A DNA stretch of 15,529 bases from Anaerolineae bacterium (lineage in GTDB: Bacteria; Chloroflexota; Anaerolineae; JADYZS01). Numbering within the stretch: the stretch's first letter is position 1; every line of letters begins with the position of its first letter. The stretch spans positions 1 to 15,529 of the forward strand of contig JADYZS010000347.1 of the NCBI GenBank assembly GCA_020853075.1, written 5' to 3'. The position numbers were made by a program, and so were the translations under genes. The notes under the pieces are model-generated. The model worked only from the letters and a program-made list of their open reading frames with translations. It searched no databases and was not told the DNA's origin. Shown here piece after piece: positions 7,181 to 14,185 of the stretch.

Positions 7181-8356
7181 ATGAGCGAGGAAAAACTGAA
7201 CCAGGCCGCGGCCATCCTCCACGAACTGGGTATTGACGCCTGGCTTCTCCTGGGCCGCGAGACCGAGGAATTGCACGACCCCTCGCTGCCGCTCCTGCTG
7301 GAAACCAACGTCACCTGGCCCTCAGCGTTCATTCTGACCGCGCGCGGCGAGCGCATCGCCATCGTGGGCCGCTACGACGTGGACAACGTGCGGGCCGCGG
7401 GCGGCTGGCCCCAGGTCACCGGCTACGACCAGAGCCTGCGCCCGCCCTTGCGAGATACCCTGGCGCGGCTCAACCCGGGGCAAATCGCCATCAACTACTC
7501 CACTGGCGACGCCACCGCCGACGGGCTGACGCATGGCCTCTGGCTCTGGTTGCAGGACGCCCTGGCGGGGACTTCCTTCACCAAGCGCCTCGTCACCGGC
7601 GAGGGCATCGTCGCCGCTTTGCGCGGGCGCAAGACGCCATCAGAATTAGGCGCCCTCCGCCGCGCCATCACCACAACAGAGGAGATATTCAGAGCCATCG
7701 CGGGTTATCTGCGGGCCGGGCGCAGCGGGCTCCAGGTGCGCGACTATGCCCACAAAGAGGTCAGGCGGCGCGGCCTGGCGACGGCGTGGGACGCGGCGAT
7801 GTGCCCCATCGTCACCGTCGGGCCGGAGTCGGCTATCGGCCATGTGCGGGCCACCGACCACGCCCTGAGCCGTGGCGAACTGATGCATCTGGATTTCGGC
7901 GTGCGGCAGGACGGGTTCTGCTCCGACCTGCAACGCACCTGGTATCTGCGGCGGCGCGGCGAGAAGAAGGCTCCCGACGAGGTGCAGCGCGCCTTTGACG
8001 CGGTGCTGGCCGCTATCCGCACCGGCCACGAATCGCTGCGCCCCGGCATCACCGGCTGGCAGGTGGACGCGGCGGCGCGCCGGGCCATCACTGGCGCGGG
8101 CTACCCCGAATACCAGCACGCCCTGGGCCACGGCCTGGGCCGCAGCACCCACGACGGGGCGACCCTTTTGGGCCCCCGCTGGGAACGCTATGGGCGCACG
8201 CCTTACGGTGTGGTAGAGGCGGGCAACGTCTTCACGCTGGAACTGGGCGCACAGGTGGCAGGCTACGGCTTCATCGGGCTGGAGGAGGATGTGCTGGTGA
8301 CGCCCGCCGGTTGTGAGTACATGAGCACGCCACAGACGGAGATTTGGTATGCGTAG
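7181..8356 (+). CDS. M24-family metallopeptidase (Xaa-Pro peptidase-like)
   Basis: 391 aa. N-terminal creatinase/prolidase-like domain (about 1-140) and a C-terminal pita-bread catalytic domain (about 155-391). All five metal ligands of the family are visible: Asp238 in HLDFGV, Asp249 in CSDLQRT, His317 in HALGHGLG, Glu354 in TLELGA and a Glu at 368-369 in GLEED; His324 (RSTHDG) and His221 (IGHVRA) fit the accessory histidines. It should be an active two-metal aminopeptidase or dipeptidase cutting before or after proline; PepP-like and PepQ-like activities cannot be told apart here. The start is ATG 7181, with AAGGAG seven bases upstream. An open frame from 7133 would begin inside the upstream hairpin and is rejected. 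It has no close operon partner, so it is probably separately transcribed. Confidence 0.92.
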   Translation: MSEEKLNQAAAILHELGIDAWLLLGRETEELHDPSLPLLLETNVTWPSAFILTARGERIAIVGRYDVDNVRAAGGWPQVTGYDQSLRPPLRDTLARLNPGQIAINYSTGDATADGLTHGLWLWLQDALAGTSFTKRLVTGEGIVAALRGRKTPSELGALRRAITTTEEIFRAIAGYLRAGRSGLQVRDYAHKEVRRRGLATAWDAAMCPIVTVGPESAIGHVRATDHALSRGELMHLDFGVRQDGFCSDLQRTWYLRRRGEKKAPDEVQRAFDAVLAAIRTGHESLRPGITGWQVDAAARRAITGAGYPEYQHALGHGLGRSTHDGATLLGPRWERYGRTPYGVVEAGNVFTLELGAQVAGYGFIGLEEDVLVTPAGCEYMSTPQTEIWYA

Positions 8357-8380
8357 GGGCTACTCACTCATAGAAATTCT

Positions 8381-8525
8381 ACCGCGGAGAACGCAGCGGG
8401 CGCAGAGACGGTGGCGAGAGGCTGTCTGAGAAGCCTGGGAACAGGCTGTCATCGGATAAAATCCGACGGCGGGGACTTTTCAGACAGCTTCTGAGAATCT
8501 CTGCGACCTCTGTGCTCTCTGCGGT
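8381..8525. repeat. Nested inverted-repeat element
   Basis: Outer arms 8381-8408 and 8498-8525 are inverted copies (23 of 28 positions) of an ACCGC(A/G)GAGA...CGCAGAGA sequence. Inside lies a second inverted repeat (8416-8433 and 8476-8493, 15 of 18 positions, core CTGTCTGA) holding a perfect 6-bp hairpin with GGAA loop (8432-8447) and a 21-bp stretch (8450-8470) identical to 1610-1630. It looks like one repeat family inserted in another. It fills most of the 222-bp gap after the M24 gene. No promoter for the next gene could be picked out in 8526-8566. Confidence 0.7.
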
Positions 8526-8566
8526 TTAACTTCCTCAATCTGCTGCTCTCAATCCCAACGCTCTGT

Positions 8567-8573
8567 AAGGAGG
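8567..8573 (+). promoter_or_regulatory. Strong ribosome-binding site of the zinc-ribbon protein gene
   Basis: AAGGAGG lies five bases before ATG 8579. It fixes the start and argues that this unrecognised ORF is a real, well-translated gene. Confidence 0.75.
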
Positions 8574-8578
8574 ACATC

Positions 8579-9646
8579 ATGCCAGACCAAGAGCCCGCCG
8601 ACCAACTCGCCAGCAACATCCGGCAGTTGAACAGCAAGATCACCGCCCTGCAAACCACCGTCCGCCTGACCGGCCTGCGGGACGCGCTGGAAGACCTGAC
8701 GACGTCCGTCAACGGCCTAACGCCGCGCATCAAGGATACCCGCGCCCGCGGCTACGTCTTCGGCAAGGAGATGGAAGGCAAGGCCGCGACCCTGGCCCAC
8801 CAGTGGACGACCTTGCGCATTGAGATCAACAACCGCATTGAGCAGGAGACCTATCTGCTCCAAAGTGCCCTGCGGCCCATTGAACAGCAGTTGGCAGAAC
8901 TTAATGCCATCAGCGCCGTCCCCTACCAGGCCCGACCTTTTTATGACCGGCTCTCGCAAGCGGTGGAGAACCTGAGCGGCAAGGTCAGCGCCGCCGAAAA
9001 CAACATTCGGGGGATGTACAATGCGCTCCAGGGCGAGGTCAACCGCATCATAGCGAGCCTCACCAGGATTGATTGGTTGCTGGCTCAGGTGGCGGAAGCC
9101 TCGTTCCAGTTACTCGCGGCTGAGGGGGCCATCATGGCCGTAAAAGCGGTGTGGGTCAAAGATGGGAAGGAGGATAGCAGCGATCCACGCGGCGTCCTCT
9201 ACTTGACAGATCAGCGTCTCATCTTTGAGCAGAAGCAGGAGATCGCCACAAAAAAAGTTCTGTTCATCGCCACGCAGAAAGAGAAGGTGCAGAGGGCGCT
9301 GTTCGCGGTGCCGCTGGCGCTCATAGAGAAGACAGAGGCTAGAAAGCAGGGGCTGTTGGGGCACGAGGATTATATTTACATAACATTCACTTCCGGCGCA
9401 CCTATGGCCAATGCGCAGTTGCACATTGACGGGCAGGACTGCAACGAGTGGCAAGGCTTGATCGGGCGCGCCCGTACCGGCGATTTTGACCAGGAACGCG
9501 CCGTGCCGGTGGATCAGGCCGCCACCGAGAAGGTGAGAACGGCTCCCACCAAATGCCCCTCCTGTAACGCGCCGATCTCCACGCCGATCCTGCGGGGAAT
9601 GACCAGCATCAAGTGCGCGTACTGCGGCACCGTGATCCCGCTGTAG
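8579..9646 (+). CDS. Coiled-coil protein with PH/GRAM-like region and C-terminal zinc ribbon
   Basis: 355 aa, not recognised as a named family. Seen: a long, almost uninterrupted helical/coiled-coil N-terminal half (about 7-180) with regular Leu/Ile/Ala spacing; a beta-rich segment (about 185-300) with RGVLYLTDQRLIFEQ and VPLALIEKTEARKQGLLGHEDYIYITF, which resembles bacterial PH-like or GRAM-like domains (ending in a QDCNEWQGLI helix); and a C-terminal zinc ribbon with CPSC (326-329) and CAYC (346-349). No signal peptide or membrane helix, so it is probably cytoplasmic or peripherally bound to membrane. I infer a scaffold or membrane-sensing role from the architecture only; no enzyme motif is present. 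It stands alone between two repeat elements with a strong SD. Confidence 0.85.
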   Translation: MPDQEPADQLASNIRQLNSKITALQTTVRLTGLRDALEDLTTSVNGLTPRIKDTRARGYVFGKEMEGKAATLAHQWTTLRIEINNRIEQETYLLQSALRPIEQQLAELNAISAVPYQARPFYDRLSQAVENLSGKVSAAENNIRGMYNALQGEVNRIIASLTRIDWLLAQVAEASFQLLAAEGAIMAVKAVWVKDGKEDSSDPRGVLYLTDQRLIFEQKQEIATKKVLFIATQKEKVQRALFAVPLALIEKTEARKQGLLGHEDYIYITFTSGAPMANAQLHIDGQDCNEWQGLIGRARTGDFDQERAVPVDQAATEKVRTAPTKCPSCNAPISTPILRGMTSIKCAYCGTVIPL

Positions 9647-9658
9647 AAGCCTGAGTAA

Positions 9659-9814
9659 CTGTCTGAGAGGTCCCGGCCATCGGTTGAAACCGACGGCAGA
9701 TGGGCTAGCCCGTAGGGTACGGAGTACCTAAAAACCCGCTTTGCGGGTTTCTACTACATACCAGCCGTCGGACTTATCCGATGGCAGCCTGTTCCCAGAC
9801 CTATCAGATGGTCT
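9659..9814. repeat. Composite palindromic element, copy 2, with flanking 8-bp direct repeats
   Basis: Inverted 22-bp arms (9676-9697 and 9764-9785) flank a perfect central hairpin (AAACCCGC 9732-9739, TTT loop, GCGGGTTT 9743-9750), the same plan as copy 1. Outer ends show a weaker inverted repeat (CTGTCTGAGAGGTCC against 9797-9811, 11 of 15). The sequence CTGAGTAA occurs directly before (9651-9658) and directly after (9815-9822), as expected for a target-site duplication. The A- and T-flanked central hairpin could end transcription on either strand. No transposase is encoded. Confidence 0.75.
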
Positions 9815-9826
9815 CTGAGTAATAGC

Positions 9827-11443
9827 ATGATCTACGCCGACGCAATCCTCTCCCGCGCGCGTCTCTACACCGTAGATGACGCCCAGCCCTGGGCCGAGGC
9901 GGTCGCCGTGCGCGAGGGCCGCATCGTGGCCGTCGGTGATGCGCGCGAGATGGACGACCTGCGCGGGCCGCAGACCGAGGTCTATGACCTGGGCGGACGG
10001 CTCGTTCTCCCCGCCTTCTCCGACGCACACATCCATTTCGTCTGGTGGGCGCTGCAACGCCGCCAGGTGGACGTGACCGACGTCCCCACGCCGCAGGAGG
10101 CAGCCGCGCGGGTGGCGGCGCGGGCACAGACCTTGCCCGCGGGTGCGTGGGTGCGGGGCGGCGGCTTCAACCGCAACCTCTGGCCGGGGAGCGAGTGGCC
10201 TACGAAGGACTTGCTGGACGCCACCGCGCCCCGGAATCCCGTTGCCTTAGACAGCAAGGACGGGCATAGTCTCTGGGTCAACTCGCGCGCTCTAGCCCTA
10301 GCGGGGATCACCGCCTCCACGCCGGACCCCATGGGCGGCGTCATCCGGCGTGACGCGCGCGGCGAGCCGACAGGCATCCTGAACGAGAACGCGGTCCCCC
10401 TCGTCTTCAACGCCATCCCGCCGGAGAGCGAGGAGGAATGTATCGCCGCGGTGCGGGAAGGCATCCCCCTGGCCTGGGCCGCGGGCATCACCGCCATCCA
10501 CGAGGCGAACGATACGCCGGAAGCCCGCTCTTTCCGCACCTTCCAGGCCCTTGACCGCGCGGGCGAACTGGGGCTGCGGGTGTTGCAGCACATTCCCGTC
10601 GCCAATCTGGGTCACGCGCTGAGCGTAGGGCTGCGCAGCGGCTTCGGCCACGACCGCCTGCGCATCGGCGGCATCAAGATCTTCGCCGACGGCGCGCTCG
10701 GCTCCCGCACGGCGGATATGCTGGAGCCTTACGTGGGCGAGCCCGACAACTGGGGCGTCGCCGTGGTGGACAAAGAGGAGTTGTTGGAAGTGGTGAGCCG
10801 GGCCGCTGCGGGCGGCCTTTTGGTAACGGTGCACGCCATCGGCGACCGCGCCAACCGCCACGTGCTGGACGTGCTGGCCGAAGTGCGCAAGCAGGAGAGG
10901 GAGCAGGGCGACGCGCCCCTGCGCCATCGCGTAGAGCATGTGCAGATCGCCCACCCCGACGACCTGCCGCGCCTGGCCCGGTTGGACGTCATCGCCTCCG
11001 TGCAGCCGCTCCACGCCACGTCGGACATGGTGATGGCCGACCGGCATTGGGGCGAGCCACGCGTGCGCGGGGCCTACGCCTACGCCAGCCTGTCAGCCAG
11101 CGGCGCGCGCCTGGCCTTCGGCTCCGACGCGCCGATTGAGCCCTTCGCGCCGCTTCTGGGCATCCACGCCGCGGTCACACGCCGCCGCGCCGATGGCAGG
11201 CCCGGCCCCTCCGGCTGGCATCCCGAACAACGGCTGCGCGTGGAGGATGTAGTGAGAGCCTACACCTGGGGCGCGGCCTACGCCGCGGGCGAGGAGCGAG
11301 CGCGGGGGAGCATCACCGCCGGCAAGGTGGCCGATTTCGTAATTCTCTCGCAGGACATCTTTGAGTGCAGGCCGATGGACATCTTACAGACGCAGATAGA
11401 GGCGACCTTCTTTGCTGGTCGCCTGGTGCATGGGAAGGTGTGA
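9827..11443 (+). CDS. Metal-dependent amidohydrolase, YtcJ-like
   Basis: 538 aa, Amidohydro_3 (YtcJ) type. Seen: an N-terminal beta-sandwich part with GGRLVLPAFSDAHIH (HxH metal site, His68/His70); Lys284 in IGGIKIFADGALGSRT, the probable carboxylated lysine; His336 in VHAIGDRA; His371 in HRVEHVQI; Asp434 in FGSDAPIEP, the catalytic Asp; and the C-terminal GSITAGKVADFVILS that closes the composite domain. All expected metal ligands are present, so it should be an active hydrolase of an amide, imide or similar bond; substrates of this family vary widely and cannot be read here. The ATG lies only four bases after the direct repeat that bounds palindromic copy 2, and no Shine-Dalgarno sequence is visible, so its expression signals may come from the repeat or have been altered by it. 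Confidence 0.9.
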   Translation: MIYADAILSRARLYTVDDAQPWAEAVAVREGRIVAVGDAREMDDLRGPQTEVYDLGGRLVLPAFSDAHIHFVWWALQRRQVDVTDVPTPQEAAARVAARAQTLPAGAWVRGGGFNRNLWPGSEWPTKDLLDATAPRNPVALDSKDGHSLWVNSRALALAGITASTPDPMGGVIRRDARGEPTGILNENAVPLVFNAIPPESEEECIAAVREGIPLAWAAGITAIHEANDTPEARSFRTFQALDRAGELGLRVLQHIPVANLGHALSVGLRSGFGHDRLRIGGIKIFADGALGSRTADMLEPYVGEPDNWGVAVVDKEELLEVVSRAAAGGLLVTVHAIGDRANRHVLDVLAEVRKQEREQGDAPLRHRVEHVQIAHPDDLPRLARLDVIASVQPLHATSDMVMADRHWGEPRVRGAYAYASLSASGARLAFGSDAPIEPFAPLLGIHAAVTRRRADGRPGPSGWHPEQRLRVEDVVRAYTWGAAYAAGEERARGSITAGKVADFVILSQDIFECRPMDILQTQIEATFFAGRLVHGKV

Positions 11444-11505
11444 GCAACGATTGTGGTATGCGAGTAGGTAACTATCTCAAAACTCAGGGGGGATGGAGAA
11501 TGGGC

Positions 11506-11720
11506 GTCAGCGGATTGACTGCGTTATAGCGGATTAGCGGATGCTCCCTGTCACGCAAGGGCCATCCGCTAATCCGTCGCTTGCCTGGCGTCTTGCGCCG
11601 CCAGCCTGTCGGCTTGCCCTGCCGAGTACGGCTGGGCGTACACGGCGCCGACCAGGTGCAAGCGAGGCGAACGGCCGGCGGGCCGAGACTCGCGGCCCGA
11701 ACGGGAAGGCATCCGCTGAC
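11506..11720. repeat. Structured intergenic repeat with GCGGAT inverted motifs
   Basis: The 302-bp gap before the first UroD-like gene holds a perfect 14-bp inverted repeat (11530-11543 and 11563-11576, CGGATTAGCGGATG) and an outer 10-bp inverted repeat (GTCAGCGGAT at 11506-11515, its complement at 11711-11720). The interior (about 11577-11700) is GC-rich with short inverted segments. No ORF with an SD or recognisable product was found in it. It looks like a decayed or composite mobile repeat. Bases 11444-11505 show nothing recognisable. Confidence 0.5.
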
Positions 11721-11745
11721 TTCTAACATTCATTGAGGAGGCACC

Positions 11746-12978
11746 ATGCTCACCTCGCGCGAGCGCGTCATGATGGCCGTGAACCACCGGGAGCCGGATC
11801 GCATCCCCATTGACCTGGGCGGCCACCGCTCCTCCGGCATCATGGCTATCGCCTACAACAAACTTAAGGAGCATCTGGGTATCCGCACGGGCGACATCTA
11901 CGTCTATGACGTGGTGCAACAACTGGCGATCATTGAGCCGGAGGTGCTGGATCGCTTCGGTGTGGACACCGTTGAGATGGGGCGCGGGTTTGCTCTGAAA
12001 CCAGCGGACTGGCAAGACTGGGTTCTTCCCGACGGCACGCCTTGCAAGATCCCCGCGTTTATCCATCCCGTACGCGTGAACGGCCACTGGCACGTCTATC
12101 ACGAAGACGGCACCTTGATCTCCATTCAGAAGGCGGGCTCCCTCTACTTTGAACAGACCTTCTGGCCCCTGGCCGACAGCCAGGACGAGACCTTTGCCGA
12201 TCTCTCTACCCCCGCTCAGAAAGTCTCGTGGGCGGCTATGGGGTCGCCGCCTGCTCCTCTTGGCTATGACGCAGAGGGCCTGCGGAGACGGGCCGCTGGC
12301 GCCAAAGCCCTGCGGGAATCCACCGACAGGGCCATCATCGGCCTGTTCGGCGGGAACCTGTTGGAGAACGGCCAGTTCCTCTTCGGCATGGAGCGATTTC
12401 TGTTCCTGTTGGCGGAGAACCCGGCGCGGATACATCGCTTCTTGGACAGGTTGGTGGAAGATCACCTGCAGAACCTGGAGAAGTTCCTGAGCGCGGTCGG
12501 GCCCTACATTGACATCATCCTCTTTGGCGACGATTTGGGCTCGCAGGTTGGCCCGCAGATCTCGCCGCGCATGTTTCGAGAATGTTTCCAGCCGCGCTAC
12601 AAGATCCTGTGGGCCCGCGCCAAGCAACTGGCCGACGTGAAGGTGATGCTCCACTCGTGCGGCGGCATCTATCCGTTGCTGCCAGGGCTGATTGACGCCG
12701 GGCTGGACATCGTACAGCCCGTGCAAACCAGCGCGCGCCACATGGAACCGGAGCGGCTCAAGCGCGAGTTTGCCAAAGACCTCTGCCTCTGGGGTGGGGG
12801 CTGCGAAACGCAGACGCTCTTGCCGCGCGGCAAGCCGGAAGAGGTAGCCGCGGACGTGCGCCAACGGGTAAAAGTCCTGGCTCCCGGCGGCAGTTTCGTC
12901 TTCCAACAGATCCACAACGTCATGGCCGACGTGCCGCCGGAGAACATCGTGGCGATGCTGGACGCGGTGAACAGGTAG
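11746..12978 (+). CDS. UroD/corrinoid-methyltransferase-fold protein, paralogue 1
   Basis: 410 aa, uroporphyrinogen-decarboxylase superfamily (TIM barrel), longer than true HemE (about 340-360 aa). Seen: N-terminal SRERVMMAVNHREPDRIPIDLGG, the usual opening of UroD-like methyltransferase relatives; IILFGDDLGSQ (258-267); HSC (His303, Cys305), the HxC zinc-type motif; GGGCETQTLLP (350-360) with Cys353; and VFQQIHNVMADVPPEN (385-400), where methylcobamide:CoM methyltransferases usually carry the third zinc Cys but this protein has His390. The HemE arginine cluster near the N-terminus is not seen. I infer a Zn-dependent methyl-transfer or related role rather than heme synthesis; the substrate is unknown. 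AGGAGG (11736-11741) lies four bases before ATG 11746. A paralogue follows after 46 bases. Confidence 0.85.
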   Translation: MLTSRERVMMAVNHREPDRIPIDLGGHRSSGIMAIAYNKLKEHLGIRTGDIYVYDVVQQLAIIEPEVLDRFGVDTVEMGRGFALKPADWQDWVLPDGTPCKIPAFIHPVRVNGHWHVYHEDGTLISIQKAGSLYFEQTFWPLADSQDETFADLSTPAQKVSWAAMGSPPAPLGYDAEGLRRRAAGAKALRESTDRAIIGLFGGNLLENGQFLFGMERFLFLLAENPARIHRFLDRLVEDHLQNLEKFLSAVGPYIDIILFGDDLGSQVGPQISPRMFRECFQPRYKILWARAKQLADVKVMLHSCGGIYPLLPGLIDAGLDIVQPVQTSARHMEPERLKREFAKDLCLWGGGCETQTLLPRGKPEEVAADVRQRVKVLAPGGSFVFQQIHNVMADVPPENIVAMLDAVNR

Positions 12979-12984
12979 CAATAT

Positions 12985-13008
12985 ACCCTCACGGGCCGGT
13001 TTGAGGGT
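12985..13008 (+). other. Small hairpin in the leader of the second UroD-like gene
   Basis: ACCCTCA (12985-12991) and TGAGGGT (13002-13008) form a perfect 7-bp stem with a 10-nt loop, between the two UroD-like genes and just before the AGGAG at 13010. There is no T-run, so it is not a standard terminator; it might stabilise or separate the two cistrons. Could be chance. Confidence 0.35.
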
Positions 13009-13024
13009 TAGGAGACTACGGTTA

Positions 13025-14185
13025 TTGAAAAAACTAATTGAGATTCATTGTCCTTCCTGGCGGCTGGAGCAGAACGAGGGGAACCGGCAGCGACTCCAGG
13101 CTTGCATACGCCGCCAACCCACGGACCGGCCTCCGGCCATCGTCTCGCTGCACTTGCGCTACCTCCTCTGGGCACGCGGCGAGAAACCGGGCGACTACTT
13201 TGAGAACCCGCGCACGCAATTGGAGCAACAGATCCTCAACTACAAGTGGATCGTGGAAAACCTGTACGATGACCGGGGGCTGGACTTCAAGCGCGTCACC
13301 GTGTCGCCTGATTTTGACACGCTGAGGGGAACGAACTTTCCAGTCGGCGTCCGCATGAGCCCGGATGGGAGCGTGGTGGCCGAGCCATTCCTCCAGAAAG
13401 CAGAGGAGATTGAGCGACTGGAAGTGCCCGACGTCACGGCGAACCACAACGGCAAGAAGGTCACCTGGTTCCATGCGATGAAGGAGATGGCCGCGGAGTA
13501 CGAGGTCACCCTCAACGGCGCGCCGCTGGAGGTCCACGTCGGGCTGGGCGCGTTCAGCGGCCCCTTCCCCGAAGCCTACGCGGTGGCCGGAACCAACATC
13601 TTCCTCTGGATGTACGACGCGCCCCACCTGGTGCACCGGCTGATGCGCACCGTCACCGCCGCTTTTCTCAACTGGCAGCGCTACGTCCGCGACCTCACCG
13701 GCGCGCCGGCCAAAGACCTCTTCATGGGGGCCGATGCCGCCGAGATGTTAAAACCCCATCTCTTTCGGGAGTTCGTGCTCCCTTACTATCGGGAATGTTA
13801 CGAGACCTTCCCCGGCGAGCGGGGCTTGCACATGTGCGGCAAGATTGACCATCTCCTCCCCCTCCTCGCCGACGAGATGAAGATCACGCAATTGACCGGC
13901 TTCGGCGCGGTGACCAACCCCGTATTGCTGGCGGAATGGCTGGGCGGCAAAGCCTATATGACCGGCGGCCCCGACCCGATCCTCCTCTGGAAAGGCTCCC
14001 CAGAGGAGATTCGCAAGGATTGTTTTCGCTACCTGAACATCCTGGCCCCGCACGGCGGCTACGTCTTGCAGGATGGGCACGGCCTGGCCCCGGGGACGTC
14101 GCTGGAGAATTTGCATACGCTGGTGCAGGCCGCGAGAGAGTATGTCAACCAAAATCAGCGCCGGAATCCTCTATCGCCTCTTTAA
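13025..14185 (+). CDS. UroD/corrinoid-methyltransferase-fold protein, paralogue 2
   Basis: 386 aa from TTG. Same superfamily as the gene before it but clearly diverged. Seen: NRQRLQACIRRQPTDRPP (the family's N-terminal helix and strand); LFMGADAAEML (about 232-242), equivalent to the active-site Asp segment; HMC (His269, Cys271), the HxC motif; TGGPDPILLWKGSPEEI in the position of the other paralogue's Cys353 region, here without Cys; and LQDGHGLAPGTSLEN, with His352 where the canonical third zinc Cys would be. No ATG precedes the conserved sequence. TTG 13025 with AGGAG ten bases upstream is my choice; TTG 13001 would add eight residues but starts before the SD. The pair probably forms an operon. 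Its 3' end overlaps the oppositely directed oxidoreductase gene by 41 bp. Confidence 0.83.
   Translation: MKKLIEIHCPSWRLEQNEGNRQRLQACIRRQPTDRPPAIVSLHLRYLLWARGEKPGDYFENPRTQLEQQILNYKWIVENLYDDRGLDFKRVTVSPDFDTLRGTNFPVGVRMSPDGSVVAEPFLQKAEEIERLEVPDVTANHNGKKVTWFHAMKEMAAEYEVTLNGAPLEVHVGLGAFSGPFPEAYAVAGTNIFLWMYDAPHLVHRLMRTVTAAFLNWQRYVRDLTGAPAKDLFMGADAAEMLKPHLFREFVLPYYRECYETFPGERGLHMCGKIDHLLPLLADEMKITQLTGFGAVTNPVLLAEWLGGKAYMTGGPDPILLWKGSPEEIRKDCFRYLNILAPHGGYVLQDGHGLAPGTSLENLHTLVQAAREYVNQNQRRNPLSPL

Noticed and set aside
8416..8493. Target-site duplication around the inner repeat of the nested element
   Set aside because: Flanking bases (GCGAGAGG left, CTTCTGAG right of the CTGTCTGA ends) do not match, so no duplication can be claimed here.
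11569..12981. Long open frame (470 codons) antisense to the first UroD-like gene
   Set aside because: It is the shadow of a GC-rich gene on the other strand; it has no SD, no recognisable motif, and runs into a structured repeat.
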